64,000 nucleotides of DNA from Pegoplata infirma. Lineage: Eukaryota; Arthropoda; Insecta; Diptera; Anthomyiidae. Made by a program: the position numbers and the translations under genes. The DNA is taken from assembly GCA_963921195.1 (NCBI GenBank), contig CAWUER010000516.1, positions 1 through 64,000 of the forward strand, in the 5' to 3' direction. This document shows, in pieces, positions 32,668 through 42,604 of this stretch (the stretch's first letter is position 1; every line of letters starts with the position of its first letter). The notes under the pieces are model-generated. The model was not told where the DNA came from. It saw nothing but the letters and a program-made list of their open reading frames with translations, and did not search any database.

Positions 32668-34646
32668 GAGGCATTCCACACCAAATGTCCAGCGAAAAAA
32701 AACATGTGTACCGTAAACTTCTGAATAGGTGATATGGATAGCCCTATATGGAACTTAGAAAATTGCGATTTTGGTTTTTCAATTTTTCAAAAAACTTATA
32801 TAGTTTTGTATGGGCTATCGATTAAAATTTTTTTTTTTGAAAATTTTCAGAACCCGTTCTGAAATTTTCCATTTTTTAAAAAAGTCAATTTATCAAAAAT
32901 CCGGCCACTTTTTTTTTCTTTTTTATTTATTTTTTTAAAAGTTTAGATGTTTGTCCATCCACACAAAAAAAATCAGAAACATGTTCATCTTTTTTTTCGA
33001 GAAAATCGCATTTGAACTTTAAATTTCATAACAATTTAGTAATTTGCTTGTATTTTCTTGTGTCAACAGAGCGTATGACGAATATTTATGCAATTAATAT
33101 TACTCATTCGCAACTTTAAAACAAAGAAATCAGTGTTGCCACCTCATGTGTAATTACACATATCATGTGTAATTTTTTTTTTCATGTGTAGCCCATGTGT
33201 AATTGTCTGCATGTGTAATTCATGTGTAATTTGAAATTTTTACTTTTTGGAGCATTTTTTTCATAATTTGTTTTAACAAAACTTTTAGCAGATTTTTCTG
33301 CAGAAATTAATATTTTAACGAAATTCTCTGTCATTCAGTTTTAAAAAATAACAGAAGTTTTTTAAATTTTTTGCTGATTCTGTTTGCTGAGTTTACAAAA
33401 ATATTTTTGTGAACATTTCAGCTGATTATTTTAAAATTTTACAAAAATTGTTTTTTTTATTTTGTGAAATTTTAACTATTAAAAATTGTCAAAATTAAAA
33501 AATATCAGACTATTTTGCTAATTTTACAAAAATACTTAGTTATCAATAGTATTTTTAAAAATTTAAAAAAAAATTGACGATTTGAAATGAAAAGAAAAAA
33601 TACAACAAACTGTTTCTGTGAAATAAACAACCTTTTCTGCCGTTCTTTGTCTTTTGTTTATGTTTATGCTAAAATTTTTTACTTAAACAATAATTTAAGA
33701 TGTTCAGATTTTTCTTCTTTAATAAGCAGGATTTTCGGGTAAAATGAGCAGATTTTCAGCTGAATTCAATATATTTTTTTTTGCTGTTTTTCAGATTTTC
33801 TTCTGATTTGACTTAGATTATCCGGACAGAAATTTCGCAAAAAAATCTTAGGTTTTTTGAGCAGTAAAAACCAGACTTAGGGCGGATTACACAACATCCA
33901 GTTAGCTGTTAACTGTCTATTTAACGGAGTCTTATGTCAAAATCGACTTAATCGACAGACTTAACCGTTATATTTTGAAAATTTACAAAAAAACGTTATT
34001 AAAAAAAGCATGTGTAATTCGTGATTTCATGTGTAATTTTGCCATGATCCATGTGTAATTCGTGATTTCATGTGTAATTTGGCATGAACCATGTGTAATT
34101 TACGATTTTGTTGGTGGCAACACTGAAAGAAATACAAGCAAATAACAAAATTGTTATGAAATTTAAAGTTCAAATGCGATTTTCTCGAAAAAAAAGATGA
34201 ACGTGTTTCTGATTTTTTTTGTGTGGATGGACAAACATCTAAACTTTTAAAAAAATAAATAAAAAAGAAAAAAAAGAAAAAAAAAAAGTGGCCGGATTTT
34301 TGATAAATTGACTTTTTTAAAAAATGAAAAATTTCAGAACGGGTTCTGAAAATTTTCCAAAAAAAAAAAATTTAATCGATAGCCCATACAAAACTATATA
34401 CGAACGTAAATTTTTGACATTGTGGTGCATTCCGTTTTAATGTGATAAATATTTAATCAAGGCAACTCGCCACAAATTTTACCATTTTTCCAATATTTGA
34501 CCACGCCTCCTAAGCCCAGTTTTCGAAAATTTGAAAAACCAAAAACGCAATTTTCTTAGTTACATATAGGGCTATCCAAACAACCTATTCAGAAATTTAC
34601 GGGACACATGTTTTTCTGTAGCGGGACATTTGGTGTGGAATGCCTC
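32668..34646. mobile_element. Palindromic element with GAGGCATTCCACACCAAATG termini
   Basis: GAGGCATTCCACACCAAATG and its complement CATTTGGTGTGGAATGCCTC bound arms of about 460 and 520 bp that are inverted copies of each other (for example TCAGAACCCGTTCTGA, ATCCGGCCACTTTTT, TTTGTCCATCCACACAAAA). ATAT lies on both sides. The right arm has an extra piece of about 120 bp near 34400-34520. The hAT-like MITE 33131-34125 lies near the centre. Confidence 0.85.
33131..34125. mobile_element. hAT-like MITE with CAGTGTTGCCACC termini and CATGTGTAAT repeats
   Basis: The ends CAGTGTTGCCACC and GGTGGCAACACTG are perfect 13-bp TIRs. AAAGAAAT occurs directly outside both ends (33123-33130, 34126-34133), a perfect 8-bp TSD. 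Both subterminal regions carry repeated CATGTGTAAT motifs. No transposase frame. Confidence 0.93.
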
Positions 34647-34797
34647 ATATGGGGCATTCCAGGCCAAATCACTCAATTTTAGGCTCGACCCCCTTCGATT
34701 ATTTTTTTTTTATACCCTCCACTCTAGTGATAGAGTATATATAAGTTTGTCATTCCGTTTGTAAAACCTCGAAATAATGGTCTAGGGCCCTATAAAG

Positions 34798-35112
34798 CAA
34801 TGGTTCCCAACCTTTGATTCTCGCCCCAATGGGGGGCAATTTGAATGCTTCAGGGGGGCAACGAGCAAATTTTAAGAGTTTTTTTTTGTCAAATAAACTT
34901 AAAAAATTCTTTTTTTAGTTAAATTATTTAGTTGGTTGTTGAAAACTTTGTTTTAAAACTTTGTTTAAACGATGATTTAAAAAAAAGATTGCTTAACCAC
35001 AAATAAATTTGCAATTCTGAGAGAAATTTGAAAAATTTACAAATTTTTCTTGAGTGTTGTAGTTTCTTAACTTAAAAGTGGGGCATGGCGCAAAAAAGGT
35101 TGGAAACCATTG
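34798..35112. mobile_element. hAT-like MITE with CAATGGTTCCCAACCTTT termini
   Basis: CAATGGTTCCCAACCTTT and AAAAGGTTGGAAACCATTG are TIRs with one mismatch. CTATAAAG on both sides (34790-34797, 35113-35120) is a perfect 8-bp TSD. At 315 bp it is non-coding. The ends resemble hAT termini known from many animals. Confidence 0.93.
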
Positions 35113-35263
35113 CTATAAAGTATATATATTCATGATCCTCGATCGATTTTAAGACGATCTAGCGATGTCCGTCCGTCTGTCTGTTCGTCTGTCTGTCTGT
35201 TGAAAACACGCTAACTTTTGAAAGACTTTACGGAGGCTCCTGAAGTTTGCCATATATGTTGGG

Positions 35264-36370
35264 GGTGACAGGACATAATCCTCACGGACATTACCCCCAT
35301 AACGGAAATGGGGATTATGACTGAATTCATTTCGGTCATAATCCCCATAATAGTTGTGGGGACTACGACCGTTTCCAAAACGGTCACAATCCCAATGGGG
35401 ATTATGTCCGTTCCTTGTTGGGATTACGGCCATTTGTTACGTGGTCATTATCCCCATAAATCTGGGAATTATGTTCGTTTTTTATTGGGATTATGTCCAA
35501 ATAATTTTCCGTCATACACTCAAAAAAATACTTTAGTAGATTTACTAATTTTTTTTTTTGCTAATGCTAGTTAACTAACTTTTAGCAAATTTTTAGTTGA
35601 GATTAGCATGTTAGCAAAAAATTCTTGTAAACTTCATTTAGCACATTAGCAATTTTAAACAAACTTTGAACTAATTTCTTTTGCTAAATTTGAAATTGAG
35701 TTGACAACATTTTTACAAGATTTTTTGCTAACATTAGCAAAAATAAATGGTAAATTTTTTTTTATTTTCAGAAAACTTAAAATGGCGCTATCTCGGAAAC
35801 TAAGCTAGATAGAGCAAAATGGAGGGCATTTTTGGTTCTTAAAATCTCCATACTTTCGCGGGTCCTCTTCACATGTGTGGACCATAATGGGACCTAACTT
35901 TGGATCCAAAAAAGTTTGCATTCCCGAAAATTTTAAAATGCTCATATCTCGGTAAATATTGCCGACACAACAAAAAGTCCAAAAGTCTCAACACGTAGAA
36001 CAAGACCGAAAAATAACCAAAAGCTCTCCGAGTAATATTTTTGAAGTTATCGAGTTTTTTAATTCTCAAGACCCCAGTGATCCCCTAAAATCACGTATCT
36101 CAAAAACTAAGCAAGGTAGAGCGACACGGACCCAACTAGGTCTACCCCCTTGGGGGTATGGACCTACTGGGTCCGAACCAAATGGGGTCCTCAAATGTGT
36201 ATGAACTAAGTTCAAAAAAAAAAAAAAATCAGTTTACTAATTATTGGCAAAACATTTTTGCTAACTTTAGCAAAAAAATTGTGGGTTCAAAATCAGCAAA
36301 TTTTCCTGTAGGTTTACAAGCTTTTTTTGCTAACATTACAGTTTTTTTTTTATTATTATGTCATGTCACC
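35264..36370. mobile_element. Element with GGTGACAKGACATAAT termini and 9-bp TSD (Mutator-like)
   Basis: GGTGACAGGACATAAT and ATTATGTCATGTCACC are 16-bp TIRs with one mismatch. TATGTTGGG occurs on both sides (35255-35263, 36371-36379), a perfect 9-bp TSD as made by Mutator-like transposases. The left part repeats CATAATCCCCAT and GGGATTATG units. A family C MITE occupies most of the right part. Confidence 0.85.
35515..36350 (+). mobile_element. Family C MITE, nearly complete reference copy
   Basis: It starts TACACTCAAAAAAATACTTT and carries all blocks seen in other copies (AATGGCGCTATCTCGGAAAC, GGGTCCTCTTCACATGTG, CAATATTTACCGAG complement, ACTAGGTCTACCCCC). The right GAGTGTA end has been lost. 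Confidence 0.75.
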
Positions 36371-36859
36371 TATGTTGGGCATTTACCTGGTCAGATTTGT
36401 ATTGCAACCCAGCAAAATCGGTCTAGTGGTTAGAAAGTTATAAGCAAAAGAGTGAATTTCGGCAAGGGTTTTTCGCGAATTTACGAGATAAAAAACACGC
36501 TAACTTTTGAAACACAATTCTGAAGATGCTGAAGCTTGGCATATATATTTGTCGTTCCCCTGGCCTGGTTCGTATTGAATTTCAGGCAAATCGGTCAAGT
36601 GGTTCAAGTTATTAGCAAAAACGTGAATTTCAGATTCTTCTTCTGTTTTTGCCTATTCGTTTTTCGAATGTTAGCGACCAATACAATTACTTTTTATATT
36701 ATTTTCTAATAATGTCATAAAAGTTTCACTATTTCGGAAAATGTTTCCCGATTTCTCGCCTCACACAACAGATTGCCTGCGTCACGGATACCAGTCCACG
36801 CTTGTATTTTCAGATTAGTTTCACCTTAAATTCACGTTGTGTAAACCCGTTAAACATGT

Positions 36860-37020
36860 TTTAAAAACATTCATAAGTCACAAAAATATTTTACAACGTA
36901 TTTTCGTCACTCAAAAAAATTTTTTACACTCAAAAAAAAAAAAAATAAACTCGAAAAAAATTTTCCACTCAAAAAAATTGTACACTCAAAAAAAAAAAAT
37001 TAGTAAATTATTTTTTTTTT
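36860..37020. repeat. (ACACTCAAAAAA) terminal-type repeat block
   Basis: TAAGTCACAAAAATATTTTA, ACGTATTTTCGTCACTCAAA and several ACACTCAAAAAA units are the inverse of 30890-31055. Confidence 0.5.
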
Positions 37021-37990
37021 TAAATTACTAAAAGCTTTTTACCAATAAAATTGTAAATTTACAGTTTTTTGGCGCAATTAAAATTAAAAGGTATTCTCGT
37101 GAATTTACTAGATTTTTTTGGTAAAATTACACCGCTCAACACTCATTTTCCGGTTTGAATTCTGGTGATCAATTTTAGTAGACTTTGATCTCCTGATTCC
37201 AAATCTGTTCTCCAAATTTGTCCATCACGTCCAGATTTTTAGTTATTCATGGTTGAAAATGCGAAAAATTACGATTTTTGCAGTATTTGAAAGCCTGCAC
37301 AGCAGCCATTGAGTGGAATACAAATCTGGTATAAAGCGCAAAAGTATAATTTGTCTTTGGTCTCCAACATAGAAAACAATTTTTTTATAATTATCGCATT
37401 TGGTTGGGTTACCTTAGTTTTTTTTATAATTTTCAAAGAAAAACTAAAAAAAATAAATATTTTACAAATTTATGTTTTTTGTTTTATTTTTCGTACAAAC
37501 CGAAAGATATCTTTAATGGGTTTAAAAGTCTATAAAAAATAATAAACTTTTGCCTAAATTTTAAGCTCATCACAGTTAAGATTGATCATCTGGTTTTTGT
37601 TTCACAGTGTTTTTTTAAAATAAATGTTTGGCCAATAATAGTGCAACAACTTCAAATTTTTTTGATCATATATTTGAGATCATAGGTCAATTCTACTCTA
37701 ACGCTTTATACCAGATTTTTATTCCACCCAGTGGCTGCTGTGCAGGCTTTCAAAAAATGCAAAAATCGCGTTTTTCGCATTTTCAACCGCGAATAATTAA
37801 AATTCTAGACGTGATGGAAAAATTTAGAGCACAGATTTGGAATCAGCGAGTCAAAATCTTTAAAAATTTTGTATCAAACTTCAAACCGGAGTCAAAAACC
37901 TTCAATTTGTTGAGCGGTGTTATCTTTCGATCCAAATTTGTTTGTTAAAAAACTTTCCTAGTAATTTGACAAAGTTTTTTTTTTGTGCGT
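36980..37990 (+). mobile_element. Family A MITE, interrupted copy
   Basis: ACACTCAAAAAAAAAAAATT is followed by TTTACCAATAAAATTGTAAA and GTGAATTTACTAGA, then after the TTA-flanked insertion by TTAAAAAACTTTCCTAGTAA. It shares order with 57037-57898 and 61266-61804. Confidence 0.55.
37130..37919. mobile_element. Harbinger-like palindromic MITE with TTA TSD
   Basis: CACCGCTCAACA and TGTTGAGCGGTG are perfect TIRs, and TTA flanks both (37127-37129, 37920-37922). The arms, including CCTGCACAGCAGCCA-TGAGTGG and its complement, are inverted copies. The open frame of 106 codons here is part of an arm, not a gene. Confidence 0.85.
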
Positions 37991-38054
37991 AAATGTTTTT
38001 TTTTTTAAACTACTGGTATAATCTTGCAAGTGAAATCTTCAATTGTTCTTTTAC

Positions 38055-38220
38055 GAATTACTACATCTGAAAATGGTGTAAATTTTAATCTCTTTAAAAC
38101 AGTAAGCAGACCCTGGAATTACTCCACGGTCAGCACACTGATAAGATATTTGCAAGGCTTTTGGTTTAAGTGGAAGTCATTTAATATGTGAAAGTGTTTA
38201 AAATGCCAACATTATCAAAT
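38055..38220 (+). promoter_or_regulatory. Upstream block of copy B conserved with copy A
   Basis: It aligns with 11456-11602 across AAATGGTGTAA, TTTAAAACAGTAAG, the GATA motif and TTTAAGTGGAAGTCATT. Here the block runs into the start codon without an intervening MITE, only 80 bases away, so it shows the ancestral arrangement. Confidence 0.5.
38135..38154 (+). promoter_or_regulatory. Conserved GATA-type motif, copy B
   Basis: ACACTGATAAGATATTTGCA, identical to 11541-11560. It lies 143 bases before the start codon, against 658 in copy A, where a MITE intervenes. Confidence 0.45.
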
Positions 38221-38296
38221 ATTAAAAAAAAATACCTTAATATTTTAATTCAATTGTTTATTAAATCAGTTGATTTTACAATATTACAGCAGCAAG

Positions 38297-38416
38297 ATGG
38301 AAGAAAAATTAGATGCAATTATTTTTGGTGCCACCGGATTTACGGGTAAAATAGTAGTGGAAGATGCTTTAGATATGTTGAAGGATCTTAAATGGGGTAT
38401 AGCCGGTAGAAATGAG
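38297..38416 (+). CDS. Copy B exon 1
   Basis: Starts at ATG 38297 and encodes 40 residues with GATGFTG. The donor is GAG/GCAAGC, so intron 1 (70 bp) would be of GC-AG type. Confidence 0.85.
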
Positions 38417-38486
38417 GCAAGCTAAAAAAAGTATAAAATCAATACCGCTGATAATATAATTAAAAATTTAAATTTGAATGGTGTAG

Positions 38487-38612
38487 GCCAAACTAAGGGG
38501 TTTGTTAAAAGATTTGGAAAATAAAGTGCAACGAGATCTGTCACATATACCTATAATTGTGGCTGATGTTAATAACGAAGCTTCCATAGATAACATGGCC
38601 AAGAAATGTAAG
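38487..38612 (+). CDS. Copy B exon 2
   Basis: Encodes 42 residues ending NMAKKCK; acceptor GGTGTAG, donor AAG/GTAAGA. The 23.4-kb intron 2 follows. Confidence 0.85.
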
Positions 38613-38639
38613 GTAAGATCATAGAAAAACGAAACAAAG

Positions 38640-40560
38640 GACTGATTAGGACAATGACGATGAACGGCGAAAGCAAAAATTGACAATTGTTTGATCGGGG
38701 TGCTAATATTCAATGAAAAATTGTCAATTTCCACTTAGGGAGTGGAGATAGGGCGAAGGTATGTTTTGAAAAAATTTTGGAGGGTAAAAATAAATGGGCC
38801 CTCTAGGTCGCACCATTGCACTATGGCCGAAAATCCCCAAATCGCGGCAAAAACTATTTCCCGACAAGCTAGCCTCACCAAATTTGGTATGCAGGGTTCT
38901 ACTGTCGAAATATTCGGTTTGAGAAAAAATGGGCGGTCCATGCCCCCTTTTTCTAGTGGCCCGCTGATAAGGGGGGTTTTCGAAAAAAATCGCTCACAAA
39001 ACTGTATTTATTTAAAATCTTCCTTTATAATTTGAAGTTTCTGACCGAATATTCGGTAGGCAAAAAAGTACTATTCGGCCATTATTCGGCTTCGGTCACA
39101 TTTTTGGACGAATATGGCCGAATACCGAATAATTGTAAAAAAATTGTTGAAAAACATATTCAAAAAGAAAAACACTTTTTTAGTGATAGTAATTTATTCA
39201 AAATATTATTATTTTAAAGAAATTACGTTTTTTAATAATATAAAAAAAAAAAATTTTGAGTGTACAATTTTTTTGAGTGTATAATTTTTTTTGAGTGTAA
39301 TTTTTTTTCTGTTTGAGAATTAAAAGTTTTTTTAATGAAAGAAATACTTTAAAATATTTCCACTAAGCTTTAAAGCGTGTTTTTCAACACGTGAATTTTA
39401 GTGTGTTTTTCAACACGTGAATTTGCGAAAAAAACCATCCAAAATTCACGTTTTTGCTAATAACTCATTCGTTTGCACTCGTTCGCATACCATATAAATA
39501 TACAATAAAACCTGAGCTTTCTACAAAGATTTACATGTATAAAAATGATTTAACAATTGTTAACATTTTAAGTTATACTCCACGAAAGACGATAAAACTA
39601 TTCACAATTTCACAAAAAATTAACCCTAAAAAAACTCCAAAATAACTACGAAATAAAATTTTTTTCCAAATATGTTAAGAATTCGTAAAAATACTCACCT
39701 CGAGTATTAAAATTCATATTCAAAACATTTTTTTTAACCAAAATATATTTTAAAAAAAAATATATAGATTTATTAAAATTTGGTTGCTTCACAACTTGCA
39801 AAACGTGTTATAAAAACTGTATACATTAGCAGCTGTTTACACATCGACAGTGTTTGCCAACTATCATAACTTTTTTAAATTTTTTCTTACCAATATATTG
39901 GGAATTGAACACAATCAAAAATTTTTTAAAAATCTATACTTGAAAAATTTACTTTTTGCCGCCAAAATTTAAAATTCAGCCAAAGTGCATTGGACTGGTA
40001 TAAGCTGATTTAATAAAACAAATTAATAAATATAAATAAAATGTATGAGGATCGCCTTAAGAATTAAAGATAAAGGGTAGGTGTGTTCAGAGAAAATGTT
40101 TGGATTAAAAAAATATTGTGGGTTGGTCATACATTTGACTGGTATAGGGGCACACCTAGGGCTGTTAGAGCGATTGGCGAACATTTTAAAAAATGTCAGG
40201 ATGTTTGTATTGATTTAAAACACCTCAATTCAACCAAAAAAAGTATCATTTTTGACCTAACCCCTTTCGAATTTGATGAAACTTGGAATATAGTTGGGCC
40301 CTTACAAAAAAATGAAACTGCCAAAATTTTGGACTTCTGGTAGTTTTCCTTGAAAATTGGTAAATTTTCAAAAGTGTTCTGACATAAATAAAAATATCTC
40401 AAAAACTAATATTGATACAGGTCTCATTCAGGTTTCAAATAATAGGTATTGACACAGCCTTTAAAATGGCGTTCACTAACATTTTTTTTTTTTTGAAAGG
40501 TCAAAGGTCATTGTCTTATACTTGATTTTTGAAGAGCTTTATCTCAAAAATTATATTTTT
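38640..40560. other. Intron 2 of copy B, left part: palindrome fragments and TTCGG repeats
   Basis: 38660-38840 (TAGGTCGCACCATTGC) and 40070-40200 (GTGTGTTCAGAGAAAATGTT, TAGAGCGATTGG) are inverse relatives of parts of the palindromic element 59334-61176. 39036-39130 is rich in ATTCGG/CCGAAT motifs like those of some hAT elements. 39245-39305 has three TTTTTTGAGTGTA units. I could not close any of these as complete elements. Confidence 0.4.
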
Positions 40561-40567
40561 AGAATTT

Positions 40568-40775
40568 TGGAAAAAAATATATGTTATTAACGATCACCTA
40601 TACTACTTAAGTTTAAATTTTTTGGATGGAAACTTAACTGGAACTTTTAATATTAATAGAAACATAGAAAAAACATTGGAAAAAATATATGTTATTAACG
40701 ATCACCTATACTACTTAAGTTTAAATTTTTTGGATGGAAACTTAACTGGAACTTTTAATATTAATAGAAACATAG
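40568..40775 (+). repeat. 108-bp perfect tandem duplication
   Basis: The block starting ATATATGTTATTAACGATCA and ending TAATAGAAACATAG occurs twice at an offset of exactly 108 bases (40581 and 40689). As 108 is a multiple of three the duplication preserves an open frame, but I see no gene. Confidence 0.9.
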
Positions 40776-40849
40776 TGACAGGTAAGAAAAAGCGGTATAT
40801 TTTCCCTTCGAAACAAAGAAATATTTTTTTAACATGATAATGTTTTTAG

Positions 40850-41251
40850 GCTGGTGTCTAATTTTAAAAAAGTTGCAGGACGCCACCTCAGTTTGACTGT
40901 ATAAGCTAACAATTAACGAAAAAGAAAACAAGAATTACTATTTTCATTTTCTTAAAACCAAAAATTTTAATAACTTGGGTTTGTAACTTGAATCATAATA
41001 ATTAACCTCGTGGTGAATAAAACCGTTTTTCACCAACTGGTGAATAAAAAGTAACATAATTATTTTTCAACAAAAAAAATGTTTTTTTCGTCAATTTTTT
41101 TTTTTTTTCATCAATATTCTTTTTTTAATTTTTTTTTTCATAAAAATTTTTTTTTTCATCAATTTTTTTCCATCATACTTTTTTTTCATCAAACCTTTTT
41201 TTTATAAATTTTTTTTTTTCAATTTTTTTTTCATGAAACTTTTTTTCATAA
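40850..41251. repeat. CACCTCAGTTTGACTGTATA repeat with (TTTTTTCATCAA)n array, copy 2, left part
   Basis: It matches 24429-25010 from GCAGGACGCCACCTCAGTTT on. Its array is cut at 41251 by the 13-kb insertion and continues at 54278. Confidence 0.8.
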
Positions 41252-42074
41252 CCCGGTGAAAAATGTTCGTATATGGAAACATATACGAGGCTACATATAT
41301 GAAGATATACGACCATATATGAATCATATATGGACACATATGTACATATATGAACATATTTGTAGGCATCATGTATGAATCACGTAAAGTGAACCCATAT
41401 GTAAATATATGGCATACATGTACATTAGAGTGTCCCTTTCTCACCCGTTCTTTAAGGCCCCGTCGCGTAGGGAAGGCGTGGTCGTAGGGGCGTAAAATTT
41501 TTCCTGCCCGGCTAAAAATAAATGTGTATGTTCATATATGGCTATGTATTGATCTTTATATGATCATATATGACATATAAGGAAGCATATATGTGCCCAT
41601 ATATGCAAAAATCGATTCCATATATGAGGTCGTATGTAAACTATGTACCATATATGATATCATATATGGAACCATATATGTTGCAAATTTGAATCAGAAT
41701 TACAAAAAAAAGTTTTTTACGAATAAAATTTTATTTTATTACCATCGACTAACTTATATAAACATAAACATAACTGCAATACCGGTGCATATAAATAATT
41801 TAACAACTACTGTCCTACTTGCAAAATATTCTGCTTAAAAAATTACTTTTACATAGAAAAATGTTGAAAAAGGTAAGTTTTCATTAATATATATAAAGAA
41901 TTCTAAAATCATGTTTTCATTTTTTTCCATTATAAGCGTGGACATTTTATTTCAAAACAAGATGAACTGGAAATTTTCGTATTCAAAATGTCGAAAAAAC
42001 AATATTCTTGAGTTCTCTGATGTTGAAGAAAATTAAACTACGCAGCTACGTTAAGCTTTCGCAACATGGTGGAG

Positions 42075-42453
42075 AGGGCATATGCACCACCTTAATGTTA
42101 TCATTACGATTTCAATATTACAAACTTTTTACAAATCCCTTAATGTCGCCATATCAAATTGGAAATAAAAAGATCGTATAAGCAGTTTTGATACCGAGTT
42201 ACGAGTTGAAGAAAGCTCTTCTACTTGGAAGAGAGAACATATGCGCCACCATAACGTTATCACTACGATTTCAACACTACAAACTGAAATCGCAAAAGCA
42301 AATTGGAAATGGAAAGAACATATATGCAGTTTGAAGGTCGAGTTACGAGTTACAGCAACGTTCAGCTCACTCAACTTGGGGGAAAAATCATATGCACCAC
42401 CATAACGTTATCACTAAGATTTCAACACTACAAACTTTTGACATCCCTTACTG
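42075..42453 (+). repeat. Three tandem units of about 155 bp, third split by the LINE
   Basis: CATATGCACCACC-TAA-GTTATCA blocks start at about 42079, 42238 and 42390, each followed by ATTTCAA-A-TACAAACT. Units 1 and 2 continue with AAATTGGAAAT and GAGTTACGAGTT. The missing half of unit 3 lies beyond the LINE at 47673-47733 (GGAAATGAAAAGAACG, GAGTTACGATTTGG). Confidence 0.8.
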
Positions 42454-42604
42454 AACGGAAGAATCGTTCAACTGTTGACGAGTGTGGACGTGTTTTATTT
42501 TAACTCCGTGCTATAAATTGAATTACTAAAATTGTTCGTAATAGGTTTGTTCGTAATAGGTATTTTTGTGATATTTTCATTACCACATCAAGGAAAATGA
42601 AAAT

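Larger units (their letters stand above)
34712..36650 (+). mobile_element. F-type repeat carrying two further insertions
   Basis: It starts TATACCCTCCACTCTAGTGA, with TTGTCATTCCGTTTGTAAAA and GTCTAGGGCCCTATAAAG. It resumes after 35113 with TATATATATTCATGATCCTC and a GTCY microsatellite (35168-35202), and again after 36371 with GGGCATTTACCTGG and two GATTTCAGG-type blocks. The sequence matches the complement of 32278-32667. Confidence 0.7.

Noticed and set aside
35149..35433. 94-codon His/Asn/Pro-rich open frame
   Set aside because: It is produced by the GTCY microsatellite and the CATAATCCCCAT repeats of the Mutator-like element.
30890..37020. One 6-kb element bounded by the (GAGTGTAAAA) blocks at 30890 and 36860
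   Set aside because: The blocks are inverted copies, but each may belong to a separate family A or C insertion, and I found no TSD. The evidence is too weak to call it.
37628..37948. 106-codon open frame
   Set aside because: It is the right arm and flank of the TTA-flanked MITE 37130-37919.
41860..42010. A spliced first exon of a transposase in the 8.9-kb hAT-like element
   Set aside because: ATGTTGAAAAAG/GTAAGT and a downstream AG give only about 28 codons before a stop, with no resemblance to hAT transposase.
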